From assembly GCA_004297625.1 (NCBI GenBank), contig SCTY01000003.1, forward strand, positions 310,001 to 374,000: a DNA stretch of 64,000 nt, given 5' to 3'. The notes under the pieces were generated by a model, which was given only the letters and a program-made list of their open reading frames with translations, did no database searches and was not told the DNA's origin. This DNA is from Betaproteobacteria bacterium (lineage in GTDB: Bacteria; Pseudomonadota; Gammaproteobacteria; Burkholderiales; SG8-39). Every line of letters begins with the position of its first letter. Position 1 is the first letter of the stretch. The position numbers and the translations under genes are program-made. Of the stretch, positions 19,883 through 28,238 are shown piece by piece.

Positions 19883-21382
19883 ATGAGCGTCGCATTGGTG
19901 GCGAGCCGCGCGCTCGCCGGTATCGAAGCAGCGGAGGTCACGGTCGAAGTGCATCTCGGACCGGGCCTGCCGGCGTTCCATATCGTCGGCCTGCCTGATG
20001 CCGAGGTGCGCGAAGCGCGCGACCGCGTGCGCGCGGCGCTCAATCACGGGCGCTTTGAATTTCCTGCGCGCCGCATCACCGTCAATCTCGCCCCGGCAGA
20101 GCTGCCCAAGGACTCGAGCCGCTTCGATCTGCCGATCGCGCTCGGCATCCTCGCCGCGAGCGGCCAGCTCGCGCTGGAAGCGCTGCAGGGCCTGGAGTTC
20201 GCCGGAGAGCTTTCGCTCACCGGCGAGCTGCGCCCGGTGCGCGGCGCGCTCGCGATGGCGCTTTCGGCGCGCGCCCAGGGCCGAGCCTTCGTGCTGCCCG
20301 AAGCGAACGCCCCGCAGGCAGCCCTCGCCGAAGGCGCCCGCATACTGCCGGCGCGCACGCTCCTCGAAGTGGTGTCGCATCTCGCGGGCGACGGCGCGCT
20401 TGCCGAATATGTGCCGCAGGCGCGCAGTAACGGCGTGGTTTACCCGGACTTCTGCGACGTAAAGGGCCAGCAGCAGGTCAAGCGCGCGCTCGAGGTCGCC
20501 GCCGCCGGCTCGCACAGCGTCCTGATGCTCGGGCCGCCCGGCACGGGGAAATCGATGCTCGCCGCGCGCTTTCCGGGCATCCTGCCGCCGCTCTCGGAGG
20601 GTGAAGCGCTCGAAGTGGCGGCGATCCATTCCGTTTCCAGCGCCGGCTTCGAAGCCGCGCGCTGGGGCGAGCGGCCATTTCGCGCGCCGCATCACAGCGC
20701 TTCGGGCGCGGCGCTCGTTGGCGGCGGCAACCTGCCGCGCCCGGGAGAAATCTCGCTTGCCCACCACGGCGTGCTGTTTCTCGACGAGTTGCCCGAATTC
20801 GACCGCGACGTGCTCGAAGCGCTGCGCGAGCCGCTCGAGTCGGGGCGCGTGTCGATCGCGCGCGCGGCGCGCCAGGCGCAGTTTCCCGCCCGTTTTCAGC
20901 TGCTCGCCGCCATGAACCCCTGCCCGTGCGGCCATTGCGGCGACCGCAGCGGGCGCTGCCGCTGCACGCCCGAGCGCATCGCGCGCTACCGCGGCCGCAT
21001 CTCCGGCCCGCTCGCCGATCGCATCGACATCAAGCTCGAGGTGCCGGCACCGCGCGAAGCCGAGCTCGTCGCGCCGGTGGCGGGCGAGTCGTCAAGTTCA
21101 ATAAGAAAAAGAGTGGAAACGGCAAGGCAAGTGCAGATGGCGCGACAAGGCAAGCCGAACTCGCTCCTTGGCACGCAGGAGATCGACCGGCACTGCGGCA
21201 CGGATCGCGAGGGCGACCAGCTCCTGCGCCATGCGCTCGCGCGGCTGCTTCTATCGGCGCGCGCTTACCACCGGGTGCTCCGCGTCGCGCGCACCATCGC
21301 CGATCTCTCGGAAAAAGCTCCCCTCGCGGCCGAGCACATCGCCGAGGCGATCCAGTACCGCCGGCTCGACGCGAGCTTTTGA
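19883..21382 (+). CDS. YifB/ComM family Mg-chelatase-like AAA+ ATPase
   Basis: This is an AAA+ ATPase of 499 residues. A LonC-like N-terminal domain starts with SVALVASRALAGIEA and includes the GLPDAEVREARDRVRAA segment. The ATPase core carries Walker A GPPGTGKS near residue 215, Walker B VLFLDELPEF, and the cysteine cluster NPCPCGHCGD. ComM family members act as hexameric helicases that extend heteroduplex during natural transformation. The ATG at 19883 has a strong AGGGGGGA upstream. No other competence gene is in the window. Confidence 0.94.
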   Translation: MSVALVASRALAGIEAAEVTVEVHLGPGLPAFHIVGLPDAEVREARDRVRAALNHGRFEFPARRITVNLAPAELPKDSSRFDLPIALGILAASGQLALEALQGLEFAGELSLTGELRPVRGALAMALSARAQGRAFVLPEANAPQAALAEGARILPARTLLEVVSHLAGDGALAEYVPQARSNGVVYPDFCDVKGQQQVKRALEVAAAGSHSVLMLGPPGTGKSMLAARFPGILPPLSEGEALEVAAIHSVSSAGFEAARWGERPFRAPHHSASGAALVGGGNLPRPGEISLAHHGVLFLDELPEFDRDVLEALREPLESGRVSIARAARQAQFPARFQLLAAMNPCPCGHCGDRSGRCRCTPERIARYRGRISGPLADRIDIKLEVPAPREAELVAPVAGESSSSIRKRVETARQVQMARQGKPNSLLGTQEIDRHCGTDREGDQLLRHALARLLLSARAYHRVLRVARTIADLSEKAPLAAEHIAEAIQYRRLDASF

Positions 21383-21514
21383 AGTTGTCGCCTTGTAGTT
21401 TTCCGTCCATACGTGTCGCGGTTCCGTCGAGCTGCAAATCAGCAGATTGCTGACAAGCGCACGCACGTGGATGTGACAAACTGCAAGCGATACGGCGGAA
21501 AAAATAAGGCGTCC

Positions 21515-21916
21515 ATGCAATTCGCAGACCTGCACGAAGCGCAAAAGTATCGCGCCGCTCTAGTCGAACTCATCATCCACAATGCCGGCGGTTGGCCGGA
21601 CAGACAATCGCTGGTCAGGGTCGAGGAGTTGTGCCAGGCAGCGATGGGCGCGATCGAGGACGCAGAGTGCACGGCGCACATCAAAATCGTTGCCGAGTGC
21701 GCTGAGGCTCTGTTTTCGGAGCGGGCCCATCGAAAATGGGACCGTGGCAGCATGTGCGGCGCCGACTTCCTGAGGCTGGAAATCGTCAGAGCGCTTCATT
21801 CCTTGGACCGACGGCTCGGCGCGATTGAGGCAAAGCGGCAAGACAGGAGCACGCAAGCGATTCCTCGATGTGAATTTGTCGGGCAGGGCCGGTTCGGTTC
21901 ATTCTCAAATCGGTGA
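21515..21916 (+). CDS. Hypothetical protein, copy A of a duplicated small gene
   Basis: I do not recognise the family. The protein of 133 residues is predicted soluble and mostly helical. It is a paralogue of the gene at 23691. Shared segments are ELIIHNAGGW (IHNAGGW in both), LFSE-AHRKWDRGSM, and GADFLRLEIVRALHS. The ATG at 21515 was chosen because alignment with the second copy begins there; the frame is open further upstream to 21413. Its 3' end overlaps the stop of the convergent winged-helix/TPR regulator by 12 bases. The lone cysteines and the WDRGSM motif are not matched to any catalytic site I know. Confidence 0.7.
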   Translation: MQFADLHEAQKYRAALVELIIHNAGGWPDRQSLVRVEELCQAAMGAIEDAECTAHIKIVAECAEALFSERAHRKWDRGSMCGADFLRLEIVRALHSLDRRLGAIEAKRQDRSTQAIPRCEFVGQGRFGSFSNR

Positions 21917-23467
21917 TGGAGACCATCCCGCCTTGCGCAGCAGGGCATTCATCTTCGTGATCCAGTGCGGATTGCGCCGCTTGAGCGGCGCCAGCGCATC
22001 GCCGAGCGGGTCTTCGGTTTTCGCCATTCGCTCGACGCATTCTCGCGCCGCTTCTGCGCGTCCGAGGGCGACATCGCAGCACGCCATGGTTTCCAGCGTA
22101 GAGCGCCATGTCGGGCGAATCTTCAAGGCCTTTTCGGCGCAATGCAGCGCCATATCGGTCTTTCTTTCGAAAAAGTAGGCCAAGGCGAGAAGGTTGCACC
22201 AGATGAAATTCTGGGCGTCGTACGGATTCAGCCAGAGCGCGTGCTCCAGCGGTCCAATGGCGGCGTGCGCGTCGCCGGAAAACAGGCGCGCCATGCCCAA
22301 CGCGAAATGCCCCGGTGCGAAGCCGGGACACAGTTCGAGCGCTCTTTCCGCGGCACGCACGGCCTGATCGAGCGCGCTCTCGTACACGCTGGAGATCGCC
22401 AGGGCGTAGTGGGAATACGGGCTCTTTTCGTCGATGTGGATGGCCGTCAGGGCGGCGTTCGTGCCCTCACGCGCGTCAGCCGCAGGATTGTCGCTCCAGC
22501 CATACCCGACAATTCCGGCGCTTGCCTGCGCGAGCCACGCATGCCCTTCCGGCAGATCGGGATCAAGATGGCACGCTTCCCGGAGCAGCTCGCGCGCGCG
22601 CAGATGCGTCGCCTGCGTCACCTGGTGCAAAAACCAGATGCCTTGGCGCACCAGGTCCCAGGCGTTCACGTTGCCGCCTCGGCGCAATGCCGCGGCAAGC
22701 CTGGATTCGCTTCTCAGCAGCTCGGGCTCGGTGGCCGCGGCAACTCGTTCGGCGATCTGGTCCTGGACGGCGAGCATGTCGACGAGATCGAAGTCGTGCC
22801 GGTTGGCTAGAATCTGATTACCGCCCCCGGCGTCTACAAGCTGAGCCGAAATGCGCACGCGCCCTGCGGACTTCCGGACACTGCCTTCCATCAGGTAGCG
22901 CGCGCCGAGCTCGCGTGCCACTTGCTTCACATTGATCTGCCTTCCCTTGTAGATGAAACTGGAGTTGCGTGCGAGCACGAAAAACCAGCGAAACCGCGAC
23001 AGGGCAGTGATGATGTCTTCGGCGATTCCGTCGGCGAAAAATTCCAGCTCCGGATCGCCGCTCAAGTTCGTGAAGGGAAGCACGGCGATGGATGGCTTGC
23101 GCGCGAGGTCCGTTGCCTCGTCGCCGGCGGGACACTCGGACTCGTCATTGTGGACGAGCATCGGGCCGGCGAAACGATACCCGATGCGTGGCACGGTTGC
23201 GATCCATTCTGCTCCTTCGGACGACGCACCGAACAGTTTCCGAAGCGACGCCATCTGAACGGAGAGATTGCTTTCTTCCACTACCGCATTCGGCCACGCC
23301 GAATGCATGAGCTCCGTCTTCCGCACAACTTGACCGTGGGCTCTAAGCAGGGCATGCAGGAGGAGCAAGCCTCGACGTCCGATCGCGACCGGCGATCCGT
23401 CCTGGAAAAGCGTTTCGCGCTCGGGGTCGAGCAAGAACGGACCAAACAGGAACGTCTGCCGGGGCAT
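21905..23467 (-). CDS. Winged-helix regulator with FlgO/TolB-like and TPR domains (CadC-like/adenylate-cyclase-associated type)
   Basis: This is a 520-residue one-component regulator. Residues 1-100 form an OmpR-type winged helix (RKTELMHSAWPNAVVEESNLS, then RIGYRFAGP). A linker leads to a domain starting SIAVLPFTNLSGDPELEFFADG, found in many predicted regulators alongside adenylate cyclase or serine-kinase genes. The C-terminal half is built from TPR repeats (for example FAPGHFALGMARLFSGD). No membrane segment is obvious, so it is probably cytoplasmic and works through protein contacts. It is flanked on both sides by copies of the same unknown small gene on the other strand. Confidence 0.85.
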   Translation of the reverse strand: MPRQTFLFGPFLLDPERETLFQDGSPVAIGRRGLLLLHALLRAHGQVVRKTELMHSAWPNAVVEESNLSVQMASLRKLFGASSEGAEWIATVPRIGYRFAGPMLVHNDESECPAGDEATDLARKPSIAVLPFTNLSGDPELEFFADGIAEDIITALSRFRWFFVLARNSSFIYKGRQINVKQVARELGARYLMEGSVRKSAGRVRISAQLVDAGGGNQILANRHDFDLVDMLAVQDQIAERVAAATEPELLRSESRLAAALRRGGNVNAWDLVRQGIWFLHQVTQATHLRARELLREACHLDPDLPEGHAWLAQASAGIVGYGWSDNPAADAREGTNAALTAIHIDEKSPYSHYALAISSVYESALDQAVRAAERALELCPGFAPGHFALGMARLFSGDAHAAIGPLEHALWLNPYDAQNFIWCNLLALAYFFERKTDMALHCAEKALKIRPTWRSTLETMACCDVALGRAEAARECVERMAKTEDPLGDALAPLKRRNPHWITKMNALLRKAGWSPSPI

Positions 23468-23595
23468 GCGCCAACCTAGAAAAATTAATTCGGAAGATTT
23501 TGCAGCTTTTTGGGCTCCGCTTCATGGATTCCAGAGCGGCGGCGGGCGATGCTGCCGAGCGTTGCGTCAGCTGCGCGCATGAAAGAGGTGTCGCC

Positions 23596-23679
23596 ATGGA
23601 AACGACAGTCAACGAAGACGGGTCCAAGTTCACATCGAGGAAAAGCAAGATCGGCTCCGCAGCGCGCGAAACGCCGTGA
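23596..23679 (+). CDS. Possible 27-residue leader peptide before copy B
   Basis: A short frame from ATG 23596 reads METTVNEDGSKFTSRKSKIG and continues to a TGA at 23679. AAAGAGGTG lies a few bases before the ATG, so translation is plausible. Copy B begins 12 bases after the stop with its own GGAGG. The same frame is open back to ATG 23524 (51 codons). Otherwise, the 223-base region between the regulator start and copy B shows nothing recognisable. No homologue is known to me. Confidence 0.3.
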   Translation: METTVNEDGSKFTSRKSKIGSAARETP

Positions 23680-23690
23680 TGGAGGGGCCA

Positions 23691-24077
23691 ATGTCGTATT
23701 TGGACCTGGATGACGCGCGCAAGCAGCACGCCGCCTTGCTTGAAATCATCATCCACAATGCCGGTGGCTGGTCGGACAGAGCGTCGCTCGGCAGGATCGT
23801 CGAGATATGCCGGGCGGCAAGAAGCGCCATCGACGATTTGGAATGCAAGGAACTCATCGGGCTCATCACGCAATACGCCGCGGATCTCTTCTCGGAGCAG
23901 GCGCATCGAAAATGGGACCGTGGCAGCATGAGCGGCGCCGACTTCCTGAGGCTGGAGATCGTAAGAGTGCTGCATTCCTTTAACCACCGGCTGGCCGAGA
24001 TCGAGGCGACGCGCAGGGGAGGCGAGCAGTCTGACCTTGGCCGCAAAGGCCCTGATTCCTCGGCGCCGAAAGGCTGA
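23691..24077 (+). CDS. Hypothetical protein, copy B of a duplicated small gene
   Basis: This is an unrecognised protein of 128 residues, paralogous to copy A at 21515. It keeps IIHNAGGW, LFSEQAHRKWDRGSM and GADFLRLEIVRVLHS. The N-terminal half has diverged more than the C-terminal half, where a 77-base stretch is almost identical in DNA to copy A. A strong GGAGG lies seven bases before ATG 23691. The gene is divergent from the winged-helix/TPR regulator, which could therefore control it. The C-terminus ends in a variable polar tail. Confidence 0.72.
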   Translation: MSYLDLDDARKQHAALLEIIIHNAGGWSDRASLGRIVEICRAARSAIDDLECKELIGLITQYAADLFSEQAHRKWDRGSMSGADFLRLEIVRVLHSFNHRLAEIEATRRGGEQSDLGRKGPDSSAPKG

Positions 24078-24137
24078 TACGCGAAACCGGTCCCGGAAAA
24101 TTGCCGGTACCGGCGCCTCGACGCGAGCTTCGGGCGC

Positions 24138-24884
24138 TCAGCCGACCATCGTCAGCCCGCCGCTCACGCTCAGCACCTGGCCGGTCACGTAATCGCTCTG
24201 CGGCCCGGCGAAGTAAAGGATCGCGCCGGCGACATCGCTCGGCTTGCCGAAGCGGCGCATCGGGATCGCCTTGACGAAAGCGTCGCGGTATTTCTGGTCC
24301 ACGGCGGCGAGCAGCGGCGTGTCGGTCGGGCCGGGACACACGCAGTTGACGCTCACGTTGTAACGCGCGCCTTCGCGCGCCAGGCTCTTGGTGAAGCCGA
24401 TGAGGCCGGCTTTCGCGCCCGAGTAAACCGTCTCGCCGAGACTCCCGACGCGGCCGGCGTCGGAAGACACGTTGACGATCTTGCCGTAGCCGCGCTCGAT
24501 CATTTGCGGCAGGAGCAGCTTGGTGAGCCGCATGTGGCCGAGGAAATTCAGGCTGATCACCTTGTCCCAGAAATCGTCGTCGGTCTGCAGGAACGGCTGG
24601 GTCTTGCTCCAGCCGGCGCCGTTCACGAGCACGTCGACGCGGCCGAAGCGCTTGAGGACCTCGGCCGCGAATTCCTTGATCGACGCGTGATTCGTGAGAT
24701 CGAGCGGCACGTATTGCGCCTTCTGCCCTTTCGCGCGCAGCGCCGAAGCCACCGCCTCGCCTTTATCGCGTGCGATGTCGCCGATGCACACCGTCGCGCC
24801 GGCGGCGGCAAAGCCTTGCACGGTCGCCTCGCCGATGCCCGATGCGCCCCCGGTGACCACGACGATCTTGTTCTCGAATGTCAT
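24138..24884 (-). CDS. SDR family dehydrogenase, BadH-like, second copy
   Basis: This is a short-chain dehydrogenase of 248 residues. The cofactor motif TGGASGIG, the NAG-type strand (VNGAGW) and catalytic YSGAK are present, and the C-terminal [11 protein letters not shown] matches BadH. It is paralogous to the SDR at 9896 across its full length. Its ATG overlaps the stop of the upstream CoA ligase as ATGA, so acid activation and dehydrogenation are encoded together. The likely role is oxidation of a hydroxyacyl-CoA in alicyclic or aromatic acid breakdown. Confidence 0.88.
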   Translation of the reverse strand: MTFENKIVVVTGGASGIGEATVQGFAAAGATVCIGDIARDKGEAVASALRAKGQKAQYVPLDLTNHASIKEFAAEVLKRFGRVDVLVNGAGWSKTQPFLQTDDDFWDKVISLNFLGHMRLTKLLLPQMIERGYGKIVNVSSDAGRVGSLGETVYSGAKAGLIGFTKSLAREGARYNVSVNCVCPGPTDTPLLAAVDQKYRDAFVKAIPMRRFGKPSDVAGAILYFAGPQSDYVTGQVLSVSGGLTMVG

Positions 24885-26485
24885 TGCTTTCTCTCCATTT
24901 CAAAATTGAGCCTACGAAGCTTGTAGCGCTGCACCTTGCCGGTCGCCGTTTTGGGCAGCTCGTCGACGAAGCGGATCCACTGCGGGTATTTGTACGGCGC
25001 GAGCTCGCGCTTGCAGACCACCCGGATTTCGTCGGCGAGCTGCTCGCATGCCGCGCGGCGGTTGGACAGCACGACCCAGGCTTCCGGTTTGACCAGCCCC
25101 GCATCGTCGGCGCGCCCAACCACCGCCGCCTCGAGCACCGCCGGGTGCCGGACGATCGCCGACTCGACCTCGAAAGGCGAAATCCAGCGCGCGCCGACTT
25201 TCAGCATGTCGTCGCCACGGCCGCAGAAGACGTAATAGCCGTCGGCGTCGCGAAGAAAGACATCGCCGCTGTCGAACCAGCCGTCGACGAGCGACGCGGC
25301 GGTCTTCTCCGGATTGTTCCAGTAGCGCTTCATCACCGACTGGCCGCGCACCAGCAGGCGGCCCGTTGACTGATCGGGCACGTCGCGGCCGGCGCTGTCG
25401 ACAATGCGGATGCCGTAGCCGGGTACCGGCTTGCCGGTAGTGCCGGGACGCACATCGTCGGGTCGCGTCGCAATGTAGATGAAGCCGGCCTCGGTCGAGC
25501 CGATCACCTCGAGGATCGGCAATCCGCAAAGCGCCTGCCAGCGGCGCAGCAACTCGGGAGGCGTCGCTTCGCCGCCGGACAAGCAACGGCGCAACGCCGA
25601 GAGCTCCGTACGCTTCAGCTCGCCGTCGGCGAGCAGCCTCGCGTAGGCGGTCGGCACGCCGGCAAATACGGTTGGCGCGAAGCGCCGGAAGAGCTCCCTC
25701 GTCGTCTCGGGCGCCGGCCGCCTGCGATCGAGAACCGCCGCGGCGCCGAGCCAAAGCGGTGTCGCCATCGCAATGCCGAGACCGTAGGAGAACGAAAGGC
25801 GCGGCACCGAGAGGAAAATGTCTTGCGCGCGGCCGCCGAGCACCCGGTCGCCGAATAGATGGCAAATCGCCGGGAGGCTTGCGTGCGCGTGCACCACGCC
25901 CTTCGGCTCACCCGTGGTGCCGGATGAATAAAGCCAAAAGCAATCGTCGTCAGCGGTTGCCGTTACCGACGCGAGTTGCGGCGCGGCGTCGCGCGCGAGC
26001 TTCGCCAGCTCGTCGACGGCAAGCGCGGTCACTGCGGGGCGCTCGGACTGCGCGACTCCGGCGCACGCTTCGACGGCGAATTCGCCCGAGTAGAGCACGC
26101 CGGCGCATTGGGAGTTGCGGATGATCGCGGCGAAGTCTCGGGCGCGCAGCAACGCATTGACCGGCACCGGCACGATGCCGGCCTTCACCGCTCCCCAGAA
26201 GGCGTAGAAGAACTCCGGACAGTCGGCGAGGATCATGAGCAGCCGCTCGCCGCGCCGCAGGCCGATCGTGCGCAGCGCATTGCCGAAGCGGTTGACGTTC
26301 TCGGCGAGCGCCGCATAGCTCACGTTGCCGCTGACACAGTAGATCGCGACCTGGTCGCCGCGGCCCTCGGCGAGATGGCGATCGACAAACACGTCCGCCG
26401 CATTGAACCGCTCGGCAAACGCCAGCCGCGGCGACCCGTCGGGGTCGTCGCGGACAACGATTCCCTTTCGGATCTCGCCGCGCAT
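24881..26485 (-). CDS. Benzoate-CoA ligase family AMP-binding protein, second copy
   Basis: This is an acyl-CoA ligase of 534 residues. Motifs include the P-loop YSSGTTGEPKGVVH, the IGSTEAGF adenylate motif, GDVFLRDADGYY, and the C-terminal lysine loop KTATGKVQRYKLR. The N-terminal FNAADVFVDRH segment is typical of benzoate-CoA ligases. The ATG at 26485 starts the first recognisable family sequence; the frame is open further upstream inside the MerR-TPR gene. It overlaps the downstream SDR by ATGA. Its substrate cannot be read from sequence. Confidence 0.88.
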   Translation of the reverse strand: MRGEIRKGIVVRDDPDGSPRLAFAERFNAADVFVDRHLAEGRGDQVAIYCVSGNVSYAALAENVNRFGNALRTIGLRRGERLLMILADCPEFFYAFWGAVKAGIVPVPVNALLRARDFAAIIRNSQCAGVLYSGEFAVEACAGVAQSERPAVTALAVDELAKLARDAAPQLASVTATADDDCFWLYSSGTTGEPKGVVHAHASLPAICHLFGDRVLGGRAQDIFLSVPRLSFSYGLGIAMATPLWLGAAAVLDRRRPAPETTRELFRRFAPTVFAGVPTAYARLLADGELKRTELSALRRCLSGGEATPPELLRRWQALCGLPILEVIGSTEAGFIYIATRPDDVRPGTTGKPVPGYGIRIVDSAGRDVPDQSTGRLLVRGQSVMKRYWNNPEKTAASLVDGWFDSGDVFLRDADGYYVFCGRGDDMLKVGARWISPFEVESAIVRHPAVLEAAVVGRADDAGLVKPEAWVVLSNRRAACEQLADEIRVVCKRELAPYKYPQWIRFVDELPKTATGKVQRYKLRRLNFEMERKQ

Positions 26486-26556
26486 GTCCGGGCCATCGTG
26501 AGCAGCCCGGCCTGCCGGCGTCAAGCCGGCGCGATGAGAACGTTGACGGCGAGCTT

Positions 26557-27375
26557 CTAAGACCTTGTAGTCGTCAGCCTGCGGTATTGCGCCATGTGCC
26601 GGATGGCTTCCTTCGGCCTTTTCAGCTCCTCGCAAAGGAGCGCGAGGTTGTAATGGCAATCCGCCAAGCGGGGGTCGCCGCGCAGCGCCGCCTCGTAGGC
26701 TTCCATTGCCTCGGTCTTGCGCTCCATGTCGCCGAGCAGCACGCCGAGATTGAAGAGCAGCAGCGGATCGCTGCCGCAGACCTGCAGCGCATCGCGGTAG
26801 ACGCGCTCGGCCTCCGCGAGGCGGCCGGCTTCGTGCAGGAGCGAGCCCATGTTGATGCGCGCATCGAGAAGCTTCGGCTCCGCTTCGACGGCCCGCGCAT
26901 AGGCCTGCAGCGCCGCTTCGCTGTCGCTCTCCTCGAGTTCCATCGCGCGGTCCAGCCACTCCTGCGCGCTCGGCGGCGGTTGCGCAGGCGCGCGTTCGAA
27001 GACCTTCAAGGAGCCGGCGGAGGGGTCGCCTTCGAAAGCGAGAAGGTACTGGCCGGACTCGGCCTGCCAGCGGCTGCCGCCTTCCCTCACCACCACGCGA
27101 TCCGCCACGGCGCAGATGCTGAGCCCCGAGAGCGGCATGGCCGCCGGCAGATGGCGGCGTAGCTCCCGGATGGAGCGGGTGATGCGCTTGCGCGGCACCT
27201 TTGCCGCTACGAGCGCCTGCGCGGTACGCAATGCGATCAAGTCTTGGAACGAAAACCGCCAGGCATTGCGCGGGCCGCGCGCCGGCGATACGAACCCCGC
27301 CGTGATCAGCGCCCGGAGGGTGCTCCTCGGCAGGCGAAGCAGCCTCTCTACTTCGCGCACGCCGAACTCTTGCAT
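26557..27375 (-). CDS. MerR-like helix-turn-helix protein with TPR repeats
   Basis: This protein of 272 residues combines two parts. Residues 1-70 form a MerR-type helix-turn-helix (VREVERLLRLPRSTLRALITAGFVSPARG, shown here only as the VERLLRLPRSTLRAL core). The C-terminal half holds about four TPR repeats (LLDARINMGSLLHEAGRLAEA). It starts seven bases after the Ku stop and is the third gene of a ligD-ku-MerR/TPR run. It is also only 71 bases upstream of the CoA ligase gene. A regulatory or scaffold role linked to end joining is possible but not shown by sequence. Confidence 0.82.
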   Translation of the reverse strand: MQEFGVREVERLLRLPRSTLRALITAGFVSPARGPRNAWRFSFQDLIALRTAQALVAAKVPRKRITRSIRELRRHLPAAMPLSGLSICAVADRVVVREGGSRWQAESGQYLLAFEGDPSAGSLKVFERAPAQPPPSAQEWLDRAMELEESDSEAALQAYARAVEAEPKLLDARINMGSLLHEAGRLAEAERVYRDALQVCGSDPLLLFNLGVLLGDMERKTEAMEAYEAALRGDPRLADCHYNLALLCEELKRPKEAIRHMAQYRRLTTTRS

Positions 27376-27382
27376 GAGTTTT

Positions 27383-28225
27383 CTACTTCTTGGCGGTCTT
27401 GCGGGCGGCGGGCGCGGGCTGCGCCGCGCGCTTCGGGGCCTTGCGCGGCTCGGGTTTCTTCTCGAGGCTCGCGCGCAGCGCTTCCATGAGATCGATGACC
27501 TGCGCGCCGCCCTCGGGGACCTCGGCCATCGTGATCTCCTGGCCTTCCACCTTCTTCTGGATCGCGGCCTCGACGCGTGCGCGCACCTCGTCGGTGTATG
27601 CACCGGGATCGAAGCTGTCGGAGGCTTGTTGCTCGATCAACTGCTGCGCGAGCTTGAGCTCCGCGTCCTTGACGTCGGTCTTGGGAATGTCGATGTCCTT
27701 GATCGACCTCACTTCGGCGGCGTAGAGCAGCTGTTGCATGACCAGGCCGTCGTCCACCGGACGGATCATCACGATGTATTGCTTGCCGCGCGCCGCCCAT
27801 CGGCCGAGCGCGCAGCGCTTGGAGTCGCGCAGCGCTCGCGCAAGCAGCGCGTAAGGCTTGGCGCCGCCTTTGTCGGGCGCGAGGTAGTACGCCTTGTCGA
27901 AAAACACCGGGTCGATGGCCTGGATCGGCACGAACTCGGTGATCTCGGCGCTCTGCGTGCCGGCCTCCTCGAGCGCCTTCAGCTCCTCGGGAGTGAACAT
28001 GACGTACTGGTCCTTGGCGAACTCGTAGCCTTTGACCATATCTTCGCGCGCGACCGGCACCTCCTCCTTCACGCAGAAGTATTGCTGCTTGAGCCGCGAT
28101 CCGCAGCCCTTGTGCAGAAGGTTGAACGAGATCGCCCGGCCCGCCTCGGTCGCGGAATAGAGCTTCACCGGAATGGAGACCAGTCCGAAGGAAACCGTCA
28201 GCGATGCAATCGATCGTGCAGCCAT
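27383..28225 (-). CDS. ku: Non-homologous end joining protein Ku
   Basis: This is a bacterial Ku homodimer subunit of 280 residues that binds double-strand DNA ends and recruits LigD. The core domain starts SIASLTVSFGLVSIPVKLYSAT (core SFGLVSIPVKL) and includes CVKEEVPVARE and FFDKAYYLAPD. The C-terminal tail is lysine- and proline-rich, a common DNA-binding extension. It is 13 bases downstream of ligD, so the two end-joining proteins are co-expressed. Confidence 0.96.
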   Translation of the reverse strand: MAARSIASLTVSFGLVSIPVKLYSATEAGRAISFNLLHKGCGSRLKQQYFCVKEEVPVAREDMVKGYEFAKDQYVMFTPEELKALEEAGTQSAEITEFVPIQAIDPVFFDKAYYLAPDKGGAKPYALLARALRDSKRCALGRWAARGKQYIVMIRPVDDGLVMQQLLYAAEVRSIKDIDIPKTDVKDAELKLAQQLIEQQASDSFDPGAYTDEVRARVEAAIQKKVEGQEITMAEVPEGGAQVIDLMEALRASLEKKPEPRKAPKRAAQPAPAARKTAKK

Positions 28226-28238
28226 GCTTGCCTCCTCT

